Positions 44,420 through 64,000 of a DNA stretch of 64,000 nucleotides are shown here, piece after piece. Position numbers and translations under genes: made by a program. The DNA is from Ficedula albicollis. Lineage: Eukaryota > Chordata > Aves > Passeriformes > Muscicapidae. The DNA is taken from contig NC_021692.1 in assembly GCF_000247815.1 (NCBI RefSeq), positions 7,353,691 through 7,417,690 on the forward strand. The letters are read 5' to 3'. The stretch's first letter is position 1. Each line of letters opens with the position of its first letter. The notes below the pieces were generated by a model. It worked only from the letters and a program-made list of their open reading frames with translations. It had not been told where the DNA came from and did no database searches.

Positions 44420-44570
44420 CCCCCCCTTTTGAGTCCGAAGCGCAGCGGGTGCGCGGCGCGGCGCGGTTCGAGCAGAGCGACCCGCAGGCAGCCGGAGCTG
44501 CTCTCGCAGGCGGCTCGGGCTTCCTGCTCGCCTCGGGGCGCGGCCGCTCGGCTCGGCTGGTTTGTCTGCG
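44420..44570. promoter_or_regulatory. CpG-rich patch; candidate promoter
   Basis: Dense CpG sequence (GCGGGTGCGCGGCGCGGCGC and following) with AT-rich flanks. Human PIK3CD has several 5' non-coding exons tens of kilobases upstream of the ATG, so this could be one of their promoters. No transcript evidence is visible. Confidence 0.35.
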
Positions 44571-46739
44571 AATGTGTGTGTTTGTGTGTGCGTTTGTGTG
44601 TGCGTTTGTCTGTTTTTTGTTTGTGTTTTGTTTGTTTGTCCCGTGCCGGGGAAGGACAGGAGGCGCTCCCGGCCCTGGGATGCGGAATACAGGACACCCC
44701 TCGGGAGTGTCACTGTCGCTCCTCCTGCGCCATCCCCGGGCTGGACCCCGGAGGGCAGCAGGCTGTTTGTCTCTGGGGGAGCCAGGCTGGTGGTTTTTCT
44801 CCGGGTTCTTGCCTCGTGATCCTGCCAGTGCCAAGGTGCTGTGGCTCCCTGCTCGCTGCCATCCTCCCTGCTGCTGTTTCTCCTGTAAAGCGGGCCATGG
44901 CTCATCTGCGAGCGTTGGCGACATTCCCCGCTGGAGGCAGGGTGGTGAATGTTAGGCTGGGGTCTGCGCTGCTCCCCAAGGCACCCCTGGCCCAGCAGCA
45001 GGAATTGTGTGATTCTGCAGATTCACCAGATCGAGTGATGGAGCACATGCCCACAGGCCGCAGAGAGCTTGGGAGCTGAGGACACAAAATCAGCCAGCCT
45101 GGGTAAATGTGAACCAGACTGGCGTGCCGGGGAGATGTGTGTGCTCTGCATGTCCCTCGTGTCGGGTGCATTTCAAATAATGCCACTTGTCCTTCTCAGC
45201 AGTGAATGCATCAGCCCTGCTTGGCTCTCAATTACACAGGAGGAAAACAACTAAGTAACTCTCCCTTCTCCTCCTCCTGGAGGTCTCAGATCTCAGTCTT
45301 AGCAGGTTGCAGCTATTTTTTCTGAGTTCCTTTTTCCCTTCCCTACAGTTTCTGATGTCCAATTTCTCACAAGCCTCGTGGGCAAATGCCCTGGTGGTGT
45401 TCAGTACAGCTGTACATGTGAAACTTGGAGGTGATGAATAGAAAAACTACTGAAAAGGAAAAAAAAAAAAAAACCAGAACAGAAACCAGAATTCCTGTAA
45501 ACAGTCTGTTAAAAATATCTTCAACACATGTCAGGGCTGATGATTTAAAATAGACAATTTCTGAGCGTTAAAAGGTCACATGGAGACACGATAGTATATT
45601 CAAATGGAGTTGAACAATGAATGCTTCAACAGTCACATCTTGTACTGTTGGCAAGATATCTGTGTTGCCAGCTAGTGATGTTCAGGGGAAAAAAAATGAG
45701 TCAGATTGCAAGAATAATGAGCTTTCCTTGGATGATAACATAGAGGGGGGGAAAAAGATTTTTTACCTTAATCACATGTGTCTGGTAGCAAAAGCCTGAG
45801 GAAAAATGGTGATTCTGGGAGGCACAAAACTGCAGGACCAGTCGAGGTGACGCAGTACATGTGCTGTACCAGGGTTGTTTGTTTCCACGTGTGGCAGTGA
45901 AATAATTAAAATCACAAATCCACATTCCCAATATTTTCTCATGTGTGACCCAAAGTACGGTGGGCACTTCAGAGGAGATGTGTGAAAAGAGGGAGACTTT
46001 TCAAATGAGCACATGGTCTTTGAGCATCTAATTGCTGCTGAAAATTTAATGAGACAGAGAGGAATGATTGCCTTTGAACATTGGAAATATTTCTTGTCCC
46101 CATCTGCTGCTGCTTTGGAGCCACCAATTTCCCTGGCAGTGGGGAGAGCTGTGCTGAGCAAAGGGCCATGGCAGCCCCAGGGGGGTGGGAAGGGGCTGAG
46201 CCTTGGGGAACTGCTGGGATGAGACCCTGCACGGTGGGTTAGTGCCTGGCTGGGCTTCCCCTGGGTCCTTGGGCCTGTACAGCGGGTTGGGGAGGGAAAA
46301 CCCGGGTGGACAAAATGCATGTGTGTCCTTGGTATCCAGCATTTAAAGGGGTGCTTGGCACCATTCCCGTGATTAGCAGGTGGAAGTGGAACACCAGGAG
46401 TGTTGAAACCAATCCCTGCTCCTGCTTTGGACTCTGCCTCGGAGGTGTCTCTTCTCATTCACCAAATCCACTTGACTCTGCTTTGGGATTTGGGGTATTC
46501 CCCATCCTTATTTCAGTGTTAGCCACTGAGAGCACTCTGCAAGCACCACCAGGGCCTCTCCCCTTCTCCTTGGGGCTCTCTCCTTTTCTCCCGCAGTCCG
46601 TGCCTTTCCCCTTTAAATGCCCTTCTCCCTCTTTTTCTCCCAGACTCGGTGCCAGCCAATTTCCAGGGTTCCCACAGTTTTTCGGGGGAAGAAAGAACAG
46701 TTGTATGACCGTGGTTGTCAAAGGAGCGAATCCCAAACC
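44571..46739. other. No gene recognised
   Basis: Short TTTGTG/TGTTTG-rich tract at about 44575-44640, then ordinary non-coding sequence. Confidence 0.5.
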
Positions 46740-48170
<1,431 letters not shown>

Positions 48171-48179
48171 TGGGGACAG

Positions 48180-48415
48180 CTGGATGGATGGATGGATGGA
48201 TGGATGGATGGATGGATGGATGGATGGATGGATGGATGGATGGATGGATGGATGGATGGATGGATGGATGGATGGATGGATGGATGGATGGATGATGGAT
48301 TGATGATGGATGGATGGATGGATGGATGGATGGATGGATGGATCCATAGATGGATGGATCCATGGATGGATGGAAGGATAGATGGATCCATGGAAGGATC
48401 CATGGATGGATGGCA
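48180..48415. repeat. (GGAT)n microsatellite
   Basis: About 28 near-perfect TGGA/GGAT units to 48290, then interrupted units with GATGATGGAT and GGATCCAT variants to about 48415. Confidence 0.95.
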
Positions 48416-48429
48416 GGCACCATGCTGGC

Positions 48430-51400
48430 TGCTTTGCCCGATAACCACTCATCACCTGCCGGCCCCACGGTGAGCTCTGGTGCTGCTGGAGTGTCCCTGG
48501 CCTTTGGGGTGGGTTTGGCACATGGTGCAGTTGTTGTCGCCGCAGTTGTCACTCTTGGCTGGGGAGTGGCAGCACCTGGGCATCCAGACCTTGCCTGGTG
48601 TGGGGCTTGTGCTGCCCGGCTCTGTTGTTCACAGCCGTGTGTGTTTCTGCTGTGGGTCAGGTTTGGACCATGTTTTTGGCAGGGCATGGGGGGGTCCTTC
48701 AGGGTCTCCCAGAGGAGTGTGGAACACGGAGCACTGTGTCTGCCTGAGATGGGAACCTGACAGTTGAATGTTGTGATAGAAGTCATTAGAAACACATGGC
48801 TTGTTTTTTGTTTACATCAACAAGATAGACTCAGGTTTCTGGTATTTTGGTGTTCAGTATTCTGGTATTCGGGTTTCTGGTGAAGCTGTTAGGAACAGTT
48901 GAAAAACCCTAATTTCAGCAACTTCTTCAGCTGGAAGCTTTCGTTTATCACAACTTCCTCCAGCTCCCAGGCTCTGCCTGTGTTAGCAGTAATAGCAAGG
49001 GTGCAAGGATCTCATATCACTTTGCCAGCAGTTAAGGGTTACAACATCCCTCACGAGTTACAGACTGTACTTGTGCACGTGGGAAAGCTGAAACTCGGAG
49101 GAGTTTGTTGTTTGATGTTGTGCAGCAAACAATTGTCAGGTTTGGGAGCAGAGCTTTGCACAGTGCTGGTTTTCAAGCTTTAGCTTTAACCACTGAATAT
49201 ACAGTTTCCCACTAGGCAGTTCCTCAGGCAATGCTGTGAACTTGCCTAAAAGTTGATTGAAAGTTTCCACCAAAGGAAGGTTCTCAAGTCTCCCATCAGA
49301 TGCTTTTCTCACTCTCTGGTGTCTCTGCCTCTCTCTGTGGTGATCCTGTTTTACTCTCAGAATGAGAAATGGCTTTATATTTATTTTTCTCTTAAGTTGC
49401 TTTGCCTGAACTCCTCTTTCCCTCCCTCTGGCTATTGCTTCTGGTTGGATCTAAGGTTCTGCTGAGCTTGAATGATATTGCTGTGATGCTCTTCTGGAGC
49501 TGGGAGCCCCAAAAACTGCAGCCTGTTTTTATCACTACATGTACATTCTGCTTTCCTATCTCTTCTCTTGCTGACAGCCCCTTTCATCGTCAGCCCTGCA
49601 CACAAACAAGGTTATCCCCAGCTCAGATCATATTAGTGTGGTTCTGCTTCCATTACCTTTCCCTGTGAGCCTGTTTTGTGGGAGTGTGTGTGTGTAAGGT
49701 GGGCACTGAGCAATTTAAAAGCTCAGAGGAGTCTTTATTTCATTGAGGGAAGGGCCCAAGCCAAGGGATTCTTTAACCCCAGTGGCTGTTTAAAGCTTGA
49801 TCCTTGTAGTTTCCACATAACCAAAACACTTCCATGGAAGGTGGGAAAATCCATGGTTCTGCAGTGACATCTTGATGCACAGAAGGTGCTGTTTTGTTCA
49901 TTAAGTGCTGGTTTTTATCAACGCCTCTGGTAGGGAGGAGGATGCTCTGTAGGGTCTCAAAGTTGGGTGGGGGCATTTTCCTGCCTTGTCCAGGGACAGT
50001 TCATGGTACATCTACACCCATCTAATGGTTTGTGTAAGTAAAAAACAGATTAATCAGGGTTTAGAAATATCTAAGAAAAGGCATTGTCAGAGCAACGTAA
50101 CTGTGTCTCTGGTATGTAGAGCTGGATGAACAATGAGCTGCTGTTGAAAGAATGAGTGAATCAGTGCAAGCAACTGTGTGGCAGGATAGGAGAGATCAAT
50201 GTACAAAATGGAAGCTGATAATATGAAAATGCGAAATATGATAATATGAAAAAAACCCACTTTATTTGATTTCTGTATCTGGTAGAGGTAGATGATGGTA
50301 AAGCAAGTAAAGGAAATTCAGGTATTCTAAACTAGGGTTTGAGGAAGAGGAAAAGCCAGGCTCTTGATTTCAGGGGCTGTTCAGTGCTTGAATGGTTTTC
50401 CACACTTTTCCAAGGGGTCCCCAGTGTTTTTCCTGCCCAGCTCCTGAGCTGAGTTTGGCACTTGTGCGTGTGTTGAAGGAGGAGCCAGAGCCAGAGCCGT
50501 GCTGCAGTTGGGTGTGTGCTGGAGGAGCAGCCCCGTCCTGGCCCAAGGAGAGCAGAGATGTGCTCGTGGGGACACGGACCCTGCTCACGAGAGGCTCCGG
50601 GGAGCTGTGACGGGAGCACATCCAACACCTCTGCTGGACAAGAGCAGGGTCTGGGCTGTTACTGCCGCTTGCACCCAAGGGGAGCAGCTCCTGGCTTTGG
50701 GACCCTGCGTCCCCTCACACCCTGCCAGGGGAGAGTCCCCCTCTGTCCCCAGCTCCCACGTGCAGGCACGGCTGGACACTCACCTGCTGCAGGATTTTTC
50801 CCAATCTGCCTTGAAGGGCAGTTTGTGGGTTACTTTTACTGTCAGTCAACGCTTAACTGCCTTGTCTGCAGCGTGGACTCGTTTTGTCGTGTGACCCCCA
50901 ACCAAGAAATGAAGCCCGAGCTGAATTTCAGCAGCCCTGACGTGCCGTGGAAGCTCGGAGCTGGCTCGGGTGTGCTGGGTGTTGCGGCTGTGGCCGAAGC
51001 CGTGGCAAGCACCGTGCGCCTCGCAATCCCCGCGCTGTGCTGGAAGCGGCTTCCTGCAGCACAGCGCATCCCCTGCGAGCTCTGCCCTGCCCCTCTCCTC
51101 TCACCTGCCAGGTCTTCTGGTGGTGCTGGGGTTTTGTAATTTTGCACTTTGTTTGTTTGTGGGTGTTGGAGCTTCCTTGTGATGCTGCAGCCTGGCAGAG
51201 CTTTGGGGAGCACTGCTCCGTGGGTGATCTTGCTGCTTGCTTGCTTTTTTGGGGTTTTTTTTGGTTTTCCACTGCTCCGTGGGTGATCTTGCTGCTTGCT
51301 TTTTTGGGGTTTTTTTTGGTTTTCTTTGCCTTTTCCTCTCCAGAGCGGTTGCATGTTGTAAACAGCAGAGCTGTGGTTGATAAAACTTCACAAGAGGAAA

Positions 51401-54400
51401 CTTGTGTCAGTAGGGTTTCTGTTGGCTGTTGGCTTGTTAAATTCTGACTGGGTGTTTCTCTTTCACCCTGACACTCTGCATGAATTTGCTTTTCCTCGGG
51501 TTCCCCAGCTGTGTTCCCCCTATTGCTGATGCTGTGCCTGTGTTCTCTACATGGCATCCAGTGAAACTGAGGTTTTATTTCTGCATGGACTCATCCCATG
51601 TGCACATCACTGCTGCCTTGGCCAGCTCCCCTCTTTGCTACAATACTCATTTATTACCTGCACGCTAATTACTGCAGGGGAAGCCTTGAGGAGGGGAGAG
51701 CAGCCTGGAGCTTTCCTGCAGAGTGGAGAATAACGAACTGAGCCAAAGGGCACAGGGGAAGCTGTGGAGTTGCCTTCACCTAAAACGTGGAATTTTGTCT
51801 CATGGTTGTTTTCCTGCACCACTTTTCCTGGTGAGGAGGTCTGGGCATTGTGTGATGGGTTCATTGCACGTGTGACTCCAAGGAAGTGATCAGTACCAAT
51901 GGATGCAACTTTTCTGATTGCTCCCTGGGGAGTTATTCCACACCTCAGAATTAGTGGGGATTATGGAGCAGCTGTGGAGTCTTTGCTGCTGGTGCTGGTC
52001 TGAACCAGGGCCAGGAGTCACTGTGGAATGGCTCCATGTGCCTTTCATTCCTGTTTCCTCAGAAAGTCTGTCTTGCACAGTTTTTTACTTCTGCCTCACA
52101 AAAACATTTCACAGCACGTGTGGCAAGTTCCCTTCCTCCTTCAGGGGAGAGGCAGAGCCTGTGCCTGCCCTGCACCCCAAACTCTGCTGGGAGCAAGGGC
52201 TGCTGTAGCCAGGTGTGGGTGGGGGAATGTGGGAGCTCTCTGGCAGGAGGATGTTTTGGGGCACAGCAGCAGGGCTGGGAGCTGGGGGAGGCTGCCTGCA
52301 GAATGTGGGTGAGCAGGGCTCTGTGGGAGCCTGGGTACCTGCTCAGGCTGGTTCTGTGGGTTTACATCCCTCTAAAACACTAACTTCTGTCTCACCCTGG
52401 CTTGCCCTGGCTCTGAGGTTGTACAGGAAACTGATTTTTGAGTGTGGATTGATTAACTTGAACCTCAGGCTAGCAGATCTGCAGGTCTGAACCCTACCAC
52501 AAAATGGGGTTTCTAACAATAATCTAACTCAGAATGAGAGTCTGAGGTGATGCTGACGCTTTGAAAATTGACAATTATATTGGAGATTTTTTTTTTTTAA
52601 GACTGCTGCAGTGAAAGACAGAGAGTATATCTCAAACTACTCCAGTAGTGCAAACCCTGCCAAAAAGGAGTGATGCTGCTCTTGGCCGTTCACAAATGGC
52701 AAAAGGACCCAGAGAAAAAGGAATTGTAATTGCTTGTAGACATGGGGTCAAGTAGTGCAAACAAGGTTAGAGCCTGGAGAGCTCTGTTCAGCTTGCCAAG
52801 GCAGAGGGAAGTCAGGTGTGCAGGAGCACCCATATCGTGTCAGAACTGCCACACTGCACCAGACCTGAGCTCCAACAGGTAGAACGTTCTGAATTTTGCA
52901 GTGGGAAGGGGGGAGACTTGGTAAATGATGTATTAGAGATGAAAGTCCAGAGTGATTCTTCCTTTGGTATATTCACCTCAGGTTCTGTTGAAAAAATCCT
53001 GCATCCTCCAAATCAGGGAGTTTGGAAAGACAAGGTGTTGAGCTGGAAGTGACACTGTAGTGCTCGTGGCTGAGACAGGTACTTCATGTTCTCTGGGATG
53101 TGGTGCCAGGCAGGAATCCTCCTCCAGGGAGGAGCTCGGGCATTGCTGTGTCTGTCTCTGCTGGTCAGTAGAGTTGAGGTTTGCTGATTCAGGCTGAGGT
53201 GGCAGACACACCAGAAACCTGCTGTTTTTATTGTTGGTGAGCAGAAGACAAGGCCAGCTTGTTTGGCTTTATTCAGACTTGTCAGCCTTGCCTCCTCCCT
53301 GCAGCCCTGGCTGCCTCTGACTCTCTCTCCGGGCTGGGTGATGCAGCTCCGTGCTGAGGAGGCAGGACAGATAAAGCACAGCTCAGTTTCTGGGAATCCT
53401 GAGCTCACTGCTGACAGGGCACTGGTGTGTTCCCAGGGCTGGCAGATAAGATGCTGGGCTCCAGGGCTCTGTGAGGAGCTGCCAGCAGGACTCTGTGCTT
53501 TGGGAACCAGCTCATGCTTTCAGAGTCTCCACACCACAGCTGTGTTTTAGGCTGGGAGTGGGGAAACTGGGTGCTGGTTTGGTGGGCTGAGCAGGAGGGA
53601 CAGGCTTGCTCAGGGCTGAGTTTGGAGCTGGGGCTGTGCAGCACTGGGATCTTCCTCTGCTGACCTGACCCAAAACTGGTGAGAGGGAGTTGAGGTGAGC
53701 TGGTTTCTGCGCTGGGTGGTTGGAGAGGGTGAATTAGAGGCACTTCCCTGCCTCTTGCTGGGAGCCAGTGCCAGCAGTGCCAGAGTCCCTGTGGGGACAC
53801 CACACTCTGCCACGTGGCTGTGCAGGAAAATGCAGGTTTTATTGCTTGTGGGCAAATGGATGGAGACTTTGTTACATGTCTTTGAGAAAGGAAATGTCTG
53901 ACAGGCTGCTGCTGAATGCCTTTTCTTTCATCGTGTGCTTGAAAACAGCAGCTTGTACCTGGTAGTGTTCAGGTTCTTGTTTTCTTCTTTGCATTCCTTG
54001 GATGCAAATTTATGCAAAATTTATTTTCCTTTATGAAAATAAATTGTAGCATCCTGCCAAGGGACAGGCTGAAGATGGAATTAACAAACTTGTTCTGATT
54101 GCCTCACCCTTCATTTTTCTATACTTGTAGAGGGGAATGTACAGCAGAGCATTATTTGTTTGTGTGTATAAAAATGCATGCATACTTGGAACCAGCAACA
54201 ACTCTTTCTCCCTCTTCCAGAGTGGAACTGAGCTGTGGAAAAACAAAGTGGAGCTTGGAGCATGTGGCCTGAGGATTGCCTTACACAGCCAGGGGTAGGA
54301 ACTTTCTGTTTCTCTTGGCTGCTCGGTCCTAGCTGAGCTGTTGGGACTAGTGTCTGTTCTCCAGGGAAGATAATTCTCTTATTTCTTTGTCAATGCAGAT

Positions 54401-54654
54401 GTAGATGTTAATCCTGGCCTAGAAGTGATTCAGGGAGGGTTGCATTGAAATAGAAGCAAATGCTGTAGTTACCTGTGGCTCAAAGGCACCGAGGTGGATT
54501 TTTTATTAAGGTCCATGTTTCCCTGAGCTTTAAGGCTGTGCTGACCTTCCTTTCTTTGGGTTCTTTTGCACATTAATGTTCTACAGAGCCCAGCACAGAA
54601 CTGAGCTAATAACATGTGTCCAACAGCAGCAGCTTGTTGTCCCTTTTCTTGCAG
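48430..54654 (+). other. Presumed PIK3CD 5' non-coding intron; no exon recognised
   Basis: Includes a local two-copy repeat at about 51213-51322 (CACTGCTCCGTGGGTGATCT units followed by T/G-rich runs). A long open frame near 50516-51139 lacks recognisable similarity and is probably chance in a GC-rich patch. It ends in a good acceptor (CCCTTTTCTTGCAG). Confidence 0.5.
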
Positions 54655-61862
<7,208 letters not shown>

Positions 61863-64000
61863 GTAAGTGAGGAGCTCGGGCAGTGCTGAGCCGAGGGCCC
61901 TGTGCTCTCGGCCTTGCCCTACGAAGGGTTGCGGAGCGGCGTCAGAAACAGCCGCGCGGCTCTCTCTGATGCGGTGCCAGAAAGAGCAGTTCATTGAAGG
62001 GAGCCTGGCTTTAAATGAGCTACTTTGTGAAAAACAAAATACAGGCGGTTCATTGGACAGAGAGAGACACCCCTTTCTAGCAGGTGTTTATCTCTGTTAT
62101 GATCCTTTCTCTTGTGTTTACAGTAGAGAAAAAGTCTCTAACCTGGGAAAAATTCTGGCTAGAGCTGAGAAAGTTTTATGGCCTGAGAAAAAGACTCAGA
62201 ACCTGAGAAAAAAGCCTGGCTGAAATGCGCCTAGGCCTTCAGCAGTCTCCACAACTCTCAGAGCACTTGGTGATAGTGAAGCAGCTGCAGAATAATGGCC
62301 AGTAACTTCTCCAGCAGGAGCAGGAAGCTGAGGAGTGGCTGCCTGTGAGAAAGGCTCCTTATGTGTAATTTCTTCTCTAGAAAGACCATTAAGAAACATA
62401 CCCAGGACCTAAAGAGGAATCACTTGTGTTGGCATCCGTTTTTCGCTGTTCCACAACTTCCTTGTTTTGTAGTTGGGGTTAAACCATCGTCTCTGTTGCA
62501 TTTTCTTTCTAACAAGGTTTTTCTTGCAAATCCCCAAATCCCCAGCTAGGGAGGGGGAATAAACTGAGGAGCACGAACATTGGTTATGGCAAAGCATTAG
62601 GCAAGGTAAAATTAAAGTGCAGATTCCTCAAGGTTACTGTTCAGGTGTTGCAAACTGACCACAGAAAATGTTAAATCGCTTTGGGAGCTCTTGATGTGAG
62701 CATCTTAATCAGAGGTGGTGATACTTCTGGCCCATTAATGATTTAGTAGCTAAAAGTAGATCCAGCAGTCTGCAATTGAATTGCTGATCTCCCAGAGTTG
62801 TAACATAAGCCTCAAGCTCTTTGCATGTGAGAGTTTTCTTTATGAGCAGCAAATGCATTTGTGCCTCTGCAGATTATTGTTTCTGTGACCACAAAGAGAC
62901 TGCTCTTGTGCCTTAAGGAGAGGGTTACCCGTGCCACCTGTGCAGAGGAACGAGGCACTGATGAGTGTGGAACAGGAGATTTCGGTTCTGCTGCCTCCTC
63001 CTCGCTGCTGGGAGGTTCACTGGGCTGGGCTGTGCTGACCTCGGTGGGATCCTCAGGTCACTGTGCACTCGTGCCTGGGAGCAGCAGCCAGCTCGTGGAT
63101 CCTGCTGCTGGGGACCAGCTTCTGGCTTGGAGGCTTCAGACTGGAAACATTCTGAGGCCAGGACCAGGATTAACAGTTTTATTGTTGGGTTTCTTTTTTA
63201 TTTGAGAATAGCAGAACCCCAGCTCCTGCTGGAGGCTTTTGTTGGACAGAAGATCTGATTCATCCACAGGCTGGATGTTTGTGGTCACACTGGAATAAGT
63301 TTCAGTTTTGAAGCAGTCAGGAGGAAATCTTGCTGTTCTGATTGACAAAGCACAACCAGTCTGTTTAGCTGAGTTGTTAAGAAGATCTTATTCATGTGTG
63401 TTCTGGTGCTGGGGGAAGGTGGGTGCATTCTGATGAGCTTTTAGTATAAAATCACAACATTCACTACAGCTGAGCACTGCAAAAAGGAACTTTTCCTCAT
63501 GGTGAGCTACAGCTCTGAGTGAAGTGCCCAGAAATCATTTCAAATTATTGCTAAGGGCAGGTTACAGAATGCATTTTTTTTTTTTTTTTTTTTTTTGGTG
63601 ATTGTTAATTTTTTCCTTCCTCAGAGGTTCATTCCATACATGTTTATATGCAGACTGTCCAGAGCAGATAGGTGGGACTCAGTAATTTACTCCCACAAAA
63701 GCAGGCATGTTTGCAGGCTGACTGGGTGAGTCAGAGGGTTAATGTCACCCAGGGGCTGGCTCTCAGTGTTTCTCTAAATCATGCAGGAGATGGCTGTGTT
63801 TAGAATGCTGGATCCTTGTGTGGCTGGACCTTATCCACCAGAAACCTTGCCTTGTATTTTGGCAGGCTCAGAGCTGTGGGTAGATGTCATTTACTCTGTT
63901 AGGAAAGATTATTGCTGGCAGTGATGTTTTATTTGGCTTTTCCCTGTGATCTGGAGGCTGATGTCTCAAATGTGATTTTACTGAAGATATTTGGAGTAAT
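61863..64000 (+). other. PIK3CD: PIK3CD intron 8, partial; no further exon
   Basis: The next expected exon (after the SKKA junction) is not in the window. A run of 23 T lies at 63574-63596. No other recognisable element was seen. Confidence 0.7.

Noticed and set aside
50516..51139. 207-codon plus-strand open frame upstream of PIK3CD
   Set aside because: No recognisable domain, uneven composition, starts in GC-rich sequence where long chance frames are common.

Overview
This window is nuclear vertebrate DNA, most likely from a bird and plausibly a passerine microchromosome. Two recognisable genes lie in the same orientation and order as at human 1p36.22 (TMEM201, then PIK3CD). Exons are short and GC-rich with canonical GT/AG borders, introns are small, and the introns are crowded with GC-rich minisatellites. 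All gene assignments rest on reading the translated exons and recalling the families; no search was run.

Layout. 1-2100: no recognisable gene. 2101-4500: GC-rich stretch interrupted by two huge pure-C runs (396 and 1517 bases); it probably replaces the CpG-island promoter and first exon of TMEM201. 9415-26165 (+): TMEM201 (SAMP1/NET5, inner nuclear membrane protein), exons 2 to 11 by human-style numbering; exon 1 is not visible. A possible short isoform reads through exon 6 to a stop at 13449-13451 and may end near a poly(A) signal at 19589. Exon 7 runs directly into 35 apparently identical copies of a 67-bp minisatellite, each carrying its own consensus 5' splice site. 30398-30709 (+): an isolated 3' exon encoding the end of a C2H2 zinc-finger protein. 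34031-36006: a nearly perfect 988-bp tandem duplication. 39468-39824: a poly-A/poly-C/poly-A block. 44012-44052: a 41-base N gap. 44420-44560 and 46740-48170: CpG-rich segments, the second containing a 1047-base C run; both are candidate upstream promoter regions for PIK3CD. 54655-61862 (+): the first seven coding exons of PIK3CD (p110-delta), covering the adaptor-binding domain, the Ras-binding domain and the start of C2. The gene continues past the right edge.

The two genes do not form a functional unit; they are conserved neighbours. TMEM201 acts at the nuclear envelope with lamins and the LINC complex. PIK3CD is the leukocyte class IA PI3-kinase catalytic subunit.

The most unusual property is that tandem repeats sit on or within a few tens of bases of splice sites in both genes: TMEM201 exon 7 donor and exon 9 acceptor; PIK3CD exon 3 acceptor and donor, exon 6 acceptor and exon 8 acceptor. 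At TMEM201 exon 7 the first donor gives the wrong reading frame and the donor one repeat unit later restores it, so the minisatellite may supply the functional splice site. The long C homopolymers are more likely assembly or consensus failures over GC-rich DNA than biology.
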